Of a DNA stretch of 55,970 bases, positions 23,227-32,279 are shown one piece after another. The translations under genes and the position numbers were made by a program. Source of the DNA: Clostridia bacterium. GTDB taxonomy: Bacteria; Bacillota; Clostridia; Peptostreptococcales; Anaerovoracaceae. The notes below the pieces were generated by a model that did no database searches, had not been told where the DNA came from, and saw only the letters and a program-made list of their open reading frames with translations. The stretch covers positions 1 through 55,970 of the forward strand of contig JAKSSG010000006.1 of NCBI GenBank assembly GCA_024403185.1, given 5' to 3'. Position 1 is the first letter of the stretch; the number at the start of each line of letters is the position of its first letter.

Positions 23227-24303
23227 ATGAAAGACCTTCTCAGCATGACAACTGAAGAGATGAAGAAATTTGCTTCCGACATGGGTGAAAAACCCTTCAG
23301 AGGGAAGCAGATTTTCACGTGGCTGAATCGGGGCGTCCGAGACTTTGATGAGATGACGGATCTGTCAAAGGCCCTGCGCGAGAAGCTTGAAGCCGGCCTT
23401 GAAAATGGTGAATTCATCATTGGAGGTTGCAGGGTGGCACGGGTGCAGGAGGACAGTTCGGACGGAACCAGGAAGTTTCTCTTTGAGGTGGGCCCGGGAA
23501 TTGAAGGAACAGAAAGCGAATATGTCGAAGGTGTATTCATGAAATACAGGTACGGCAATACGCTGTGCGTTTCCTCACAGATTGGATGCCGCATGGGATG
23601 CAGGTTCTGCGCCAGCGCCCTTGGAGGTTTTGTGAGAAACCTCAATGCCGGAGAAATGCTGGGTCAGGTTCTGGCGGCGGAGAAGCATGCCGGTGAAGAA
23701 ATAAATCACATTGTTGTAATGGGGATGGGCGAACCCTTCGATAATTACGAGAATGTTTCGAAGTTCCTCAGGCTGCTTCATGATGAAGCCGGAAAGAACA
23801 TGAGCTACAGAAACATGACAGTGTCGACAAGCGGAATTGTTCCGATGATCGACCGTTTTGCCGATGATTTCCCTCAGGTGAACCTGGCAATATCGCTTCA
23901 TCGTCTTACAGATGAGGGACGCAGTGCAATCATGCCGATAAACAGGAAATACCCGCTGGGCGAACTCCTTGAGGCGGCACGCAGGTATACAGACAAAACA
24001 CACAGAAGGATTACTTTTGAATATACCCTGATTCGGGGAGAAAACGACTCGGATGAGGACATTGCACTGATGAGAAAGCGCCTTGGCGGCATGCTATGCC
24101 ACATCAATCTCATTCCCCTCAATAAAGTTGAAGAGACGGGATTTGACGGTTCTTCCAGAAGGCGCGCGGAAGAAATCGCTGCAGCCCTTGAAGCTGCAGG
24201 CATTCCGGCGACTGTCAGACGTGAACTGGGCGGAGAAATTGATGGAGCATGCGGCCAGCTCAGAAGGATTTCATCTTGCCCGAACACTTCATTTAGTTTA
24301 TAA
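23227..24303 (+). CDS. rlmN: Dual-specificity rRNA/tRNA m2A methyltransferase
   Basis: A 358-residue radical-SAM enzyme. The iron-sulfur cluster motif is CRMGCRFC (C-x3-C-x2-C) within QIGCRMGCRFCASALGG. VVMGMGEPFDNY, STSGIVPMI and AISLHRLTDEGRSAIMPIN are RlmN hallmarks. The C-terminal catalytic Cys342 sits in GACGQLRR. RlmN methylates C2 of A2503 in 23S rRNA and A37 in some tRNAs. The RBS is weak, so expression may depend on coupling with the unknown gene three bases upstream. It must be told apart from Cfr, but the sequence features and full length fit RlmN. Confidence 0.95.
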   Translation: MKDLLSMTTEEMKKFASDMGEKPFRGKQIFTWLNRGVRDFDEMTDLSKALREKLEAGLENGEFIIGGCRVARVQEDSSDGTRKFLFEVGPGIEGTESEYVEGVFMKYRYGNTLCVSSQIGCRMGCRFCASALGGFVRNLNAGEMLGQVLAAEKHAGEEINHIVVMGMGEPFDNYENVSKFLRLLHDEAGKNMSYRNMTVSTSGIVPMIDRFADDFPQVNLAISLHRLTDEGRSAIMPINRKYPLGELLEAARRYTDKTHRRITFEYTLIRGENDSDEDIALMRKRLGGMLCHINLIPLNKVEETGFDGSSRRRAEEIAAALEAAGIPATVRRELGGEIDGACGQLRRISSCPNTSFSL

Positions 24304-24353
24304 TTGATACAACTAAAAAGATAGATAAACAGACTATTCAGGAGGACAGAGCC

Positions 24354-24776
24354 ATGGTGAAGTTACTCATAGGGCATAAAGGAAGCGGCAAGACTAATCA
24401 GATGATTCAGCTGGCCAATGAAAGCATTAAGACAAGTGATGGAAGCATTGTGTTCATCAACAAGAATCACAGATTGACATATGAACTGTCATACAGAATC
24501 AGAGTAATCTGCATGGAGGATTTTGAACACATTACAAACATTGACGAGTACATTGGATTCATCTACGGAATAATCAGTTCGGATCACGACATTGAAACCA
24601 TCTTCATCGACAGCATTCTCAAGCATGCGGATGTTTCACTGGGTGACCTTCCTGAGTTCATTGACAGACTGAAAGCCATTTCCGAGATTTATGGCGTGGA
24701 CTTCACCGTAAGCGTAAGTGCTGAGAAGGAAGAGATGATAGGAGTAAACTTTAAGGGCTGCGAAATTCTGAACTAA
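24354..24776 (+). CDS. Small P-loop protein, unknown function
   Basis: A 140-residue protein beginning MVKLLIGHKGSGKTNQM, a perfect Walker A (residues 7-14). ETIFIDSILKHAD (around 82-94) could serve as Walker B. SVSAEKEEM follows near the C terminus. It resembles small conserved Firmicute P-loop proteins of unknown role. AGGAGG precedes the ATG. It stands alone between rlmN and a terminator. Confidence 0.75.
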   Translation: MVKLLIGHKGSGKTNQMIQLANESIKTSDGSIVFINKNHRLTYELSYRIRVICMEDFEHITNIDEYIGFIYGIISSDHDIETIFIDSILKHADVSLGDLPEFIDRLKAISEIYGVDFTVSVSAEKEEMIGVNFKGCEILN

Positions 24777-24815
24777 ACTGCAGCAGGCCGAGGGCCTTAA
24801 GCAAAAGCAATAAAC

Positions 24816-24840
24816 GGCGGTGGATTACACCGCCTTTTTT
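24816..24840 (+). terminator. Rho-independent terminator
   Basis: GGCGGTG (24816-24822) pairs with CACCGCC (24828-24834) around GATTA, followed by six T. Confidence 0.9.
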
Positions 24841-24858
24841 CACGGAAACAACTGATAA

Positions 24859-25776
24859 ATGAAGAAAGCATATGCATATGTAATAATAACTGCATTACTG
24901 TTCGGCACGATGGAGGTGTCCTGCAAAATCGGCGGAAGCGATCTGGATCCGTTCCAGCTGACATTCCTCAGATTTTTCATTGGCGGGCTCGTGCTGCTGC
25001 CTTTCGCCGAAATTCAGATCAGGCAGAGGCAGATCAGACTGACGGGAAGAGATCTGGCAGCCCTGGCAGGCGTCGGCTTTCTTGGCGTGACAGTAAGCAT
25101 GTCCATGTTCCAGTTTTCAATCATGATGTGCAACGCGTCAACGGTTTCGGTTCTCATATGCATTAATCCTTTCTTTACAATGATCTTCGCTCATTTCCTG
25201 ACCAGCGAGAAACTGAACAGATACAAGTTCCTCATTCTGATGGTTGCACTGTCCGGCATAATATTCATGGTAAGACCGTGGGACATTCAGGAAGGAAACT
25301 CCGCCTTCGGCATGGGTCTGATGATCGCGTCTGCCTTTGTATTCGGACTCTATACGGTTGCCGGGAAGGTCAGCCAGGAGAAGATGGGCCTCATGGCGCA
25401 GACTAGCATCAGCTTCATATTCGGATCGATTCTGCTGCTGATTTTCATGCTTGTCATAGGAAGGCCTGTTGTCAGCGGAATTGCTGATAATGTACCGATT
25501 ATTCTTTATACGGGAATAATGGTAACCGGACTGGGTTACTACTGCTACTTCAAGGCAATTGAACTTGCGGGAGCATCAACCGGGTCTTTTGCATTCTTCC
25601 TAAAGCCGGCAATAGCCCCGGTAATTGCTGTAATAGTGCTCCACGAGACAATACTGTGGAATACTGTTACGGGAATAGTGCTGGTGCTGATTGCATCCCT
25701 GCTTAACATTCTCTATCAGAGAAAGGTGGCAGACCAGAAAAAGTCGGAAGAGCACAGACTGGAGGCAAACACATGA
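24859..25776 (+). CDS. EamA/DMT-family transporter
   Basis: A 305-residue protein with about ten hydrophobic segments in two EamA halves. The first half has LFGTMEVSCKIGGSDLDPFQLTF-type and FLRFFIGGLVLLPF-type segments. The second begins near AFVFGLYTVAGKVS and includes YYCYFKAIELAGASTGSFAF. Drug/metabolite transporters of this kind export amino acids, metabolites or drugs; the substrate is not deducible. The stop overlaps the next start (ATGA), linking it to the NUDIX and nitrilase genes. The RBS is weak. Confidence 0.85.
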   Translation: MKKAYAYVIITALLFGTMEVSCKIGGSDLDPFQLTFLRFFIGGLVLLPFAEIQIRQRQIRLTGRDLAALAGVGFLGVTVSMSMFQFSIMMCNASTVSVLICINPFFTMIFAHFLTSEKLNRYKFLILMVALSGIIFMVRPWDIQEGNSAFGMGLMIASAFVFGLYTVAGKVSQEKMGLMAQTSISFIFGSILLLIFMLVIGRPVVSGIADNVPIILYTGIMVTGLGYYCYFKAIELAGASTGSFAFFLKPAIAPVIAVIVLHETILWNTVTGIVLVLIASLLNILYQRKVADQKKSEEHRLEANT

Positions 25777-26402
25777 GCACATATAATGCTGATAGAATCA
25801 GAAAAGCCTTTGAGGATTACAATGCTACAGGAGAGAGCGGGTACAGGCACTTCGCCGTTCTCGTTCCGGTTACGGAAGGGGACAGACTCCTGTACGAAGT
25901 GAGAGCGGCAAAGCTGGACAGACAGCCCGGTGAGGTGTGCTTCCCCGGAGGACTGATAGAAGAGGGAGAAACTCCCCTGGAATGTGCTCTCAGAGAAACA
26001 GAGGAAGAAGTGGGCATCAGCCCGGATGACATAGAAATTGTAAGCCGCCTGGATTCAATATTTTCGACGGGCGGATCTCAGATACACTGCTTTCTGGGAA
26101 TAGTGAAGGAGGACACTGAAATATGCCCGAACCCCCAGGAGGTTGAAGAGGTGTTTCAGGTTGAAACGGATAAGCTTGCAGGGATTGAACCCGAAATGTA
26201 TGAAAGCAGGCTGTGCCAGGAACCGGATCCCGACTTTCCTTATGACAGAGTCACAGGAGGAAGGCCTTACCCGTGGAGAAGCGGCAGGGAACCCGTGCCC
26301 GTTTATGAGACGGCGGATATTGAAGGAAAGCGCAGAATAATCTGGGGACTGACGGGAAGAATAACCAAACAGTTTATGGAGGTACTGAAATGTTCAGATT
26401 AG
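25773..26402 (+). CDS. NUDIX hydrolase, CoA pyrophosphatase-like
   Basis: A 209-residue protein. The Nudix box is intact (GGLIEEGETPLECALRETEE then EVGI, i.e. G-x5-E-x7-REUxEExGU). Just before it, LLYEVRAAKLDRQPGEVCF has the pattern of NudL/CoA pyrophosphatases (R..L..xPGE.xFPGG). Such enzymes split CoA into 4'-phosphopantetheine and 3',5'-ADP or act on related dinucleotides. It overlaps the transporter before it by four bases and the nitrilase gene after it by 13 bases, so all three are translated as one unit. Confidence 0.85.
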   Translation: MSTYNADRIRKAFEDYNATGESGYRHFAVLVPVTEGDRLLYEVRAAKLDRQPGEVCFPGGLIEEGETPLECALRETEEEVGISPDDIEIVSRLDSIFSTGGSQIHCFLGIVKEDTEICPNPQEVEEVFQVETDKLAGIEPEMYESRLCQEPDPDFPYDRVTGGRPYPWRSGREPVPVYETADIEGKRRIIWGLTGRITKQFMEVLKCSD

Positions 26403-27193
26403 CATTATGCCAGATTGCAGGATCTGCAGATAAGGATTTTAACATTGCAAAAGCAGGACAGTATATCAGAGAAGCGGCAGCCTATGGAGCACAGGTTGTA
26501 TCCCTTCCTGAAATGTGGAGCTGCCCTTATTCCAATGATTATTTCAGGGAGTTCGCGGAACCTGAAGACGGAAGATGCGTGCAGTTCATGTCGGAGCTCG
26601 CAAAGGAACTGGGCATCTACCTGATCGGAGGGACCATCCCTGAGCTGAATGGAGACAGGGTTTACAACACCGCATTCTGCTTTGACAGGGAAGGAAAGAT
26701 AATAGGAAAACACAGAAAGGTACACCTCTTTGACATCGATGTTGAAGGACAGTTCAGATTCATGGAATCGGATACTCTGACAGCAGGCAGCGACATGACC
26801 GTAATAGATACGGAGTACTGCAGAATCGGCGTGGCAATCTGCTACGATGTGAGATTCCCTGAATGGTTCAGGAAGATGACACTTGCAGGAGCACAGCTGA
26901 TAGTTCTTCCGGCCGCATTCAACACAACAACGGGTCCGGTACACTGGGACATTACCATGCAGGCGAGAGCGGTGGACAATCAGGTTTACTTCGCCGCCAA
27001 TGCACCGGCGAGAGACGAGGATGGAATATTCAAGGCCTATGGCAATTCCTGCATAGTAAATCCGTGGGCCGAATTTGTTGCCCATGCCGATGAAAAAGAA
27101 TGTATAATCTATGGGGATATTGACCTGGATTATGAGAACAGCATCAGACAGCAGCTTCCTCTGCTGAAACACAGGAGACCTGAACTGTACTGA
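26390..27193 (+). CDS. Nitrilase-family amidohydrolase, omega-amidase-like
   Basis: A 267-residue C-N hydrolase with the full catalytic set: Glu41 (SLPEMW), Lys110 (KHRKVHLFDIDV) and Cys151 (GVAICYDVRFPEW). The FDIDVEGQFRFMES and CYDVRFPE stretches resemble Nit2/omega-amidase, which deamidates alpha-ketoglutaramate and alpha-ketosuccinamate, giving metabolite repair. Association with a NUDIX hydrolase supports a metabolite clean-up theme. Another carbamoyl or amide substrate cannot be excluded. Confidence 0.85.
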   Translation: MFRLALCQIAGSADKDFNIAKAGQYIREAAAYGAQVVSLPEMWSCPYSNDYFREFAEPEDGRCVQFMSELAKELGIYLIGGTIPELNGDRVYNTAFCFDREGKIIGKHRKVHLFDIDVEGQFRFMESDTLTAGSDMTVIDTEYCRIGVAICYDVRFPEWFRKMTLAGAQLIVLPAAFNTTTGPVHWDITMQARAVDNQVYFAANAPARDEDGIFKAYGNSCIVNPWAEFVAHADEKECIIYGDIDLDYENSIRQQLPLLKHRRPELY

Positions 27194-27207
27194 TAAAGGA
27201 GATAGAA

Positions 27208-28302
27208 ATGATTAATGATAAACTGAAGAAATTTCTTGCACTTGCAAGCTGCGTCGTGACTGCCTTTGCATTCTGTTTCGCATTGAGCGGATGCGCCGAA
27301 CAGGAGGAGGCTCTCCCCGAGGAGGATGTTGATTATGAGATCGCGCTGGTAACGGATGACGGCCTTGTAATGGACGGTGGACACAGCGAGGTTGCATGGA
27401 ATGCAATAGTTGATTTTGGCGGTACAAACGGCATTTCCCATAAGTACTACAAGGCGGCGGAGCCGACTGACAAGGCTTTTGAGGAAATTATAAGAACTGC
27501 AATCAACAAGGGCGCCAAGCTGGTTATCATAGATAACAGCAGCATGCAGGAGGTGGCCTATGAAATGCAGAAGGAATATCCGGAAATCAGTTTTGCGATG
27601 ACTGAAGCGGAGCCTTATGATGACAACGGTGACATCAGAATTGACAAGAATACCGTGGCCGTTGCCTTTGACTCGGGGCAGGCAGGATTTCTGGCCGGAT
27701 ATGCAGCTGTCAATGAGGGCTTCACAAAGCTCGGTTTTATAGGACAGAGCGAAAATGACGAGATAAAGGGATTCGGATACGGATATGTCAAGGGAGCCAA
27801 CAGAGCTGCGAAAGAATTTGGCATTACCGTAAGCATGAAGTATGAATACTGCAGCGATTCAATGGACAGCGAAGCTATATGCAATGCCGCTTCCGACATG
27901 TATGAGGATGGCGTTGAATGCATTTTTGCCGCAGGAGGCAACATTCAGGATTCTGTAATTGAAGCTGCCGATACAAATGACGGCAGGGTTATCGGAAGCA
28001 TGACGGATCAGAGCAGCAAGTCAGAAAGAGTAATCACATCAGCGATATACAACATCACCGACGCGGTAAAGAGTCTTCTTAAAAACTACAGAGACAGAGA
28101 ATTCCCGGGCGGAGACATTATAGAATATAATGCGTACAACAAGGGAATCGGACTTGAAGTGAGAAACAACAGGCTTGAGAATCTTACGCAAAAGCAGTAC
28201 GATGCGGTTTACAGCATGCTCGCCAAAGGTGAGATAAAAGTGAGAACCGATAAAGCCGAATCTCCGGAAGAAATCACGGCACCGAACGTAACATTCGAGT
28301 AA
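27208..28302 (+). CDS. BMP-family substrate-binding lipoprotein (PnrA-like)
   Basis: A 364-residue exported lipoprotein. The signal peptide has Lys residues then a hydrophobic core, with lipobox ALSGC (Cys29). The mature part follows the BMP/PnrA fold: IALVTDDG, AINKGAKLVIIDNSSMQ, DSGQAGFLAGYAAVNEGFTK, IGFIGQSE-like (KLGFIGQSENDEIKGFGYGY), CIFAAGGNIQDSVIEAA and GSMTDQSS. Such proteins bind nucleosides for ABC import. No ABC permease is adjacent, so it acts with a transporter elsewhere or as a sensor. It starts 15 bp after the nitrilase gene and is followed by a terminator. Confidence 0.88.
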   Translation: MINDKLKKFLALASCVVTAFAFCFALSGCAEQEEALPEEDVDYEIALVTDDGLVMDGGHSEVAWNAIVDFGGTNGISHKYYKAAEPTDKAFEEIIRTAINKGAKLVIIDNSSMQEVAYEMQKEYPEISFAMTEAEPYDDNGDIRIDKNTVAVAFDSGQAGFLAGYAAVNEGFTKLGFIGQSENDEIKGFGYGYVKGANRAAKEFGITVSMKYEYCSDSMDSEAICNAASDMYEDGVECIFAAGGNIQDSVIEAADTNDGRVIGSMTDQSSKSERVITSAIYNITDAVKSLLKNYRDREFPGGDIIEYNAYNKGIGLEVRNNRLENLTQKQYDAVYSMLAKGEIKVRTDKAESPEEITAPNVTFE

Positions 28303-28308
28303 TAAGGA

Positions 28309-28345
28309 CGGCAGAGGGTAAAATCCTCTGCCGCATTGTTTTTTT
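28309..28345 (+). terminator. Rho-independent terminator after BMP lipoprotein
   Basis: CGGCAGAGG (28309-28317) pairs perfectly with CCTCTGCCG (28325-28333). After CATTG there is a T run to 28345. Confidence 0.85.
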
Positions 28346-28364
28346 GCTGTATTTATGATATAAT
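28336..28364 (+). promoter_or_regulatory. Promoter of citrate synthase gene
   Basis: TTGTTT (28336-28341), 17 bp spacer, then extended -10 TGATATAAT (28356-28364). It overlaps the T tract of the upstream terminator. Confidence 0.6.
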
Positions 28365-28413
28365 CTCGTTACCGCTTTAACGGATTAAATAAAAGAAGAA
28401 AGGAGGGTCGCCT

Positions 28414-29850
28414 ATGCTGGAAAAGCTCAGAGTAAAGAGAAAAGAAGTGGCAGAATCAAGGGCATCAAGAGGACACGGAAAGGCTGTGGAATCTGATACT
28501 CTTTATGACAATGGAGCGAAAATACTTTCAAGCAAGAACAAGATTGCTGAAGAATTATATATAGAAAACAGAGTTAAGAGAGGTCTCCGTAATGCCAACG
28601 GCACCGGTGTTGTAGTCGGACTGACTCATATAGGTGAGGTGTGCGGTTACGACAAGGATGAAAAGGGAAACAAGATCCCAAAAGAAGGCAAACTCTACTA
28701 CAGAGGCTATGATGTTGAGGATCTGGTAAACAACGTAATCCTGGAGAACAGATTCGGATTTGAGGAAACCGCATTTCTTCTCATGATGGGCTCACTTCCA
28801 AGCAGGAAGGAGCTGGCTCTCTTTAACGAAATACTGGGAAATCACAGAGAACTTCCGAACGGCTTTGCCCGTGACATGATACTGACTGCACCGTCAAACA
28901 ACATCATGAACAAGCTGGGAAGAAGCGTGCTGGCGCTTTACAGTTTTGATGACAATCCGGATGACATATCGGTATCCAACGTTCTTCGTCAGTCAATGCA
29001 GCTGATGGGGTACTTCCCTGCAATCATCTGCTATGCATATCAGGCCAAGAGAAGCTACTACGACAATGACAGTCTTCACCTGCATCCGCCGATCAAAGAA
29101 CTGAGCACCTCGGAGAACATTCTGAGAATGCTTCGCCCGACGGGAGAGTTTACGGATCTGGAGGCAAAGCTTCTTGACATCTGCATGATGCTGCACGCAG
29201 AGCATGGCGGCGGAAACAATTCATCATTCACAACCCATCTCGTTTCTTCGACCGGAACGGATACCTACTCGGCAATTGCGGCTGCTGTAGGATCCCTGAA
29301 GGGACCAAAGCACGGTGGAGCAAACATCGCTGTAATTAACATGCTGAATGACATCAGATCCAATGTGAAGGACATTACCAAGGCCAGTGCCCTCGATGAT
29401 TATCTTGTAAAGATTCTCAAGGGAGAAGCAAACGACAGAACGGGACTGGTTTACGGACTTGGTCACGCAATATACACAAAATCTGATCCTCGTGCGAAGA
29501 TTCTAAAGGACATGGCCAAGAAACTGGCGGAAAGCAAGGATAAGATCGATGACTTCCTCCTGTGCGATTACATAGAAAAAAATACACCTAGGCTGTTCGC
29601 CGAGGTGCATGGTAAAGAAGTCAATATGCCGGCTAATGTGGATCTGTATTCAGGCTTCGTATACGATGCGCTGGATATTCCGAATGATGTTGCCACACCG
29701 CTTTTCGCAACAGCCCGCCTTGCAGGCTGGAGTGCACACCGTCTGGAAGAACTGGTTAACGGCGGCAAGCTCATGAGACCTGCATATAACACGGTTCAGG
29801 AAAAGCAGGACTATGTGAGCATGGCAGACAGGAAAACCACATTGCTTTAG
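28414..29850 (+). CDS. Citrate synthase
   Basis: A 478-residue citrate/2-methylcitrate synthase. It condenses oxaloacetate with acetyl-CoA. The active-site segments are LHAEHGGGNNSSF (His), GPKHGGAN and GLGHAIYTKSDPRA (His), with the final Asp/Arg region in VDLYSGFVYDALDIP. It is longer than typical type I enzymes because of an N-terminal extension of about 50 charged residues, a form common in Clostridia. AAAGGAGGG precedes ATG 28414. The gene stands alone with its own promoter. It ends 15 bp from the convergent pilT stop, with no room for a bidirectional terminator. Confidence 0.92.
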   Translation: MLEKLRVKRKEVAESRASRGHGKAVESDTLYDNGAKILSSKNKIAEELYIENRVKRGLRNANGTGVVVGLTHIGEVCGYDKDEKGNKIPKEGKLYYRGYDVEDLVNNVILENRFGFEETAFLLMMGSLPSRKELALFNEILGNHRELPNGFARDMILTAPSNNIMNKLGRSVLALYSFDDNPDDISVSNVLRQSMQLMGYFPAIICYAYQAKRSYYDNDSLHLHPPIKELSTSENILRMLRPTGEFTDLEAKLLDICMMLHAEHGGGNNSSFTTHLVSSTGTDTYSAIAAAVGSLKGPKHGGANIAVINMLNDIRSNVKDITKASALDDYLVKILKGEANDRTGLVYGLGHAIYTKSDPRAKILKDMAKKLAESKDKIDDFLLCDYIEKNTPRLFAEVHGKEVNMPANVDLYSGFVYDALDIPNDVATPLFATARLAGWSAHRLEELVNGGKLMRPAYNTVQEKQDYVSMADRKTTLL

Positions 29851-29865
29851 AATCAGTAAACTGAA

Positions 29866-30921
29866 TCAGAGCTTGCGCTCAAGCATTTCAGGATTGGTAG
29901 CAAACAGAAGGGCAGTATCCTTAGTGATTCTGCCCTCTTTATATAAGCTGAGAAGGCTTGAATCCATTGAAATCATGTTGTCCTTTGATGATGAATAAAG
30001 GAGTCCTTCAATCTGCGGAACCTTGTTGTCACGTATCATGTTCCTGATGGCAGGAGTAACGGTCATTATCTCAAAGGCAGGAGCTATTCCGCCGTCAACT
30101 GTAGGAACCAGCTGCTGTGATACAACCGCATTCAGTACCAATGAAAGCTGTACGGCAACCTGTCTCTGCTGATTTGCAGGGAATACGTCAATGATTCTGT
30201 CTATGGTATTGGCAGCGCCTATTGTGTGCAGTGTAGAGAAGAGCAGGTGGCCCGTCTCTGCCGCCGTCATGGCAATGCTGATCGTATCGTAGTCACGCAT
30301 TTCGCCCAGAAGAATTACATCAGGGCTCTGGCGCAGGGCGGCACGGAGTGCCGTAACATAGTTTTCCGTATCCACATTGATTTCTCTCTGGCTTACTATG
30401 CTCTTGTTGTGTCTGTGAAGAAATTCAAGAGGATCTTCCAGAGTGATAATGTGCTTGTCCTCGCTCTTGTTTATTGCATCGATTATGCAGGCCAGGGTGG
30501 TTGACTTGCCGCTGCCGGCAGGCCCGGTTACAAGAACCATTCCGCTTGATGTCTTGCTCAGGTCTATTATCTGCTGAGGAATTTCCAGTTCTGAATAATC
30601 AGGAAGTTCAAATGTGATGATTCTTATTACCGCGGAGAGAGCACCACGCTGTTTGAATGCGCTTACTCTGAATCTGGAAAGCCCCGGAATTGCAAATGAG
30701 AAGTCGTCGTCGCCGCCTTCTTCAACTGTTGCAAGGTTGCGGTGATTTGCCAGCACATATATCTGCGAAAGAAGCTCCCCAGTGTCAGGAGGCAGCAGAC
30801 GATTATCATCAAGTCTGCTGATGACTCCGTTTTTTCTTACTGAAACAGGAAGTCCTGCGATGATGAAAATATCGGAACCGCCTTCGTATACTGCTTTCTG
30901 AAGAATCTCTTGAATGTTCAT
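29866..30921 (-). CDS. pilT: PilT-type twitching ATPase
   Basis: A 351-residue secretion ATPase of the PilT class. Walker A is TGPAGSGKSTT, the Asp box includes ITLEDPLEFLHRH, Walker B is VILLGEMRD, and the His box is GHLLFSTLHT. The TIDRIIDVFPANQQRQV stretch is diagnostic for PilT rather than PilB. It powers pilus retraction. It is the last gene of the minus-strand cluster. AAGGAGA precedes the start. No PilB extension ATPase is in the window. Confidence 0.93.
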   Translation of the reverse strand: MNIQEILQKAVYEGGSDIFIIAGLPVSVRKNGVISRLDDNRLLPPDTGELLSQIYVLANHRNLATVEEGGDDDFSFAIPGLSRFRVSAFKQRGALSAVIRIITFELPDYSELEIPQQIIDLSKTSSGMVLVTGPAGSGKSTTLACIIDAINKSEDKHIITLEDPLEFLHRHNKSIVSQREINVDTENYVTALRAALRQSPDVILLGEMRDYDTISIAMTAAETGHLLFSTLHTIGAANTIDRIIDVFPANQQRQVAVQLSLVLNAVVSQQLVPTVDGGIAPAFEIMTVTPAIRNMIRDNKVPQIEGLLYSSSKDNMISMDSSLLSLYKEGRITKDTALLFATNPEMLERKL

Positions 30922-30955
30922 ATCATATCTCCTTAATCCGTAACAGAGAATTACT

Positions 30956-31345
30956 TTACTGTATCAGGTTCATGTTCTGATTATAATCCCGTTCAACGGT
31001 TGATACAACCTGCCAGCGGGTTACCTTGTATGCCTGTCTTCCGTCCGCACCTGCTCCGGTCGTTTCGGCTTCGACCTCCAGGGCCTGTCTGTCATTGATC
31101 TTTATGGTCCAGTGAGTGTCGGTGGTGCGGCCCGCTGCCAGATCATTAAGGTGCTTTTCGGCTTCGTTTGAAGCCCTGTAGTATTCGGTCTTGTGCTGTG
31201 CGTTGTTCTTGCTGAACTCGTAATCGCTCTTTGCCGTCGAAAGAGACAGGCACGCGAAGGTTACGAGACAAAGAATGAGGAATACAACCAGCAGGGACGA
31301 TACGCCTATTGTGGTGAACGGAGTCTGATTATTTGCTTTGCGCAT
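30956..31345 (-). CDS. Small membrane-anchored pilus-cluster protein
   Basis: A 129-residue protein with one N-terminal hydrophobic helix (TTIGVSSLLVVFLILCLVTF) followed by a charged extracytoplasmic part (SDYEFSKNNAQHKTEYYRAS). No prepilin peptidase site with Glu5 is seen. Its fixed place among pilin-like genes suggests a minor pseudopilin-like or assembly role. It overlaps the upstream gene by 17 bp; RBS GGAGGTG. Confidence 0.65.
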   Translation of the reverse strand: MRKANNQTPFTTIGVSSLLVVFLILCLVTFACLSLSTAKSDYEFSKNNAQHKTEYYRASNEAEKHLNDLAAGRTTDTHWTIKINDRQALEVEAETTGAGADGRQAYKVTRWQVVSTVERDYNQNMNLIQ

Positions 31346-31790
31346 TGTGCTTCACCTCCAGTTCATAAATGGCGTTCTCGTTGTCCGCCTCGGTAGCGAT
31401 CAGATTGCATGTGATCATGCCCTTTGATGTTTCGAAATCGGCTTCTATATAGTATGAGAAATCCTCATCAAATGAATCGCATGGATTGTAGTTTCTGTCA
31501 AAGTAAATGCTGCACGTCGTGAAGTTGTCCGACTCGGTGATCTTCGCATCCGGATAGGCTTTTTTCACTTCCGAAACAGCAGCCTTTTCGCTGTCGGAAG
31601 TCTGAACCGTTTCCGCGATGGAGATGCATTCGCTGACAGCGAAATTAAGGTCCTGGGAAGCCTGACTCATGCTGTGTGATTTTACAAAAAACTGCACGCA
31701 AACAGCGCTCGCAATCGAGAAGAAAAGGATTGCGATTATCAGTTCCAGAAGGAACAGACTTGATGAACGTGCACGGTTTCTTTTTTTCAT
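31329..31790 (-). CDS. Type IV pilin-like protein
   Basis: A 153-residue protein with a short basic leader and the segment SLFLLELIIAILFFSIASAV, which has the hydrophobic helix and Glu of type IV prepilins (LxE). The canonical Gly before the cleavage site is replaced by a Ser-rich stretch (ARSSSLFLLE), so processing is uncertain. The rest is a soluble head domain. Its start overlaps the stop of the DUF4860 gene (TAATG). Likely a minor pilin. Confidence 0.65.
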   Translation of the reverse strand: MKKRNRARSSSLFLLELIIAILFFSIASAVCVQFFVKSHSMSQASQDLNFAVSECISIAETVQTSDSEKAAVSEVKKAYPDAKITESDNFTTCSIYFDRNYNPCDSFDEDFSYYIEADFETSKGMITCNLIATEADNENAIYELEVKHNAQSK

Positions 31791-32275
31791 TATTTACTAC
31801 TCCTTACACCGACAACGGCTGTTGCATTTTTACCCTTGTCATCCGTACAGCTGAAGCTGAAAACGCCATCTCTTTTCTGCTCCATTGAGAAGTCATTCAC
31901 GTCCAGGATTCTTGTTCCGTTTTCAGCTGAAAAGCCGGCGTTTGCCTTTGCAAAAAGCTCCTTGAGCTGACCGTCGTGAACGTATATGTAGGTGGCGTAT
32001 TCCTCACCGTTTATTTCTTCGGATATTACTACAGCATCGCAGCCATCGAACATGCCCAGTTCAACGTTCCCGTCATTATCTCCCGCATGGATTTTTTCCG
32101 TTATGTAGGAGAGGGAGGTACGTGCCGTATCATTTCTGGTGGAATTGTCTACGGCGCCCTGATATACGTTTGTTGCGAACAGGGTTACCACCAGAGCGGA
32201 TACTGCGAAAACAAACAGCAGTACGACAGGGAAGATGAAGTCAATCATGTGGGTTCTTTTCTGCATGAATTTCAT
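31790..32275 (-). CDS. DUF4860 family membrane-anchored protein
   Basis: A 161-residue protein with an N-terminal membrane helix (FPVVLLFVFAVSALVVTLFA) and a conserved outer part: SLSYITEKIHAGDN, GMFDGCDAVVISEEINGEEY, TYIYVHDGQLKELF, DFSMEQ. This is the pattern I know as DUF4860, found in Clostridia pilus-like clusters. The function is unknown; a pseudopilin-like or assembly role is inferred from position. RBS AAAGGAGGAG. Confidence 0.75.
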   Translation of the reverse strand: MKFMQKRTHMIDFIFPVVLLFVFAVSALVVTLFATNVYQGAVDNSTRNDTARTSLSYITEKIHAGDNDGNVELGMFDGCDAVVISEEINGEEYATYIYVHDGQLKELFAKANAGFSAENGTRILDVNDFSMEQKRDGVFSFSCTDDKGKNATAVVGVRSSK

Positions 32276-32279
32276 GAAA

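Noticed and set aside
29851-29865. Bidirectional terminator between citrate synthase and pilT
   Set aside because: Only 15 bp separate the two stops, and no hairpin with a T run was seen there. Transcripts probably overlap.
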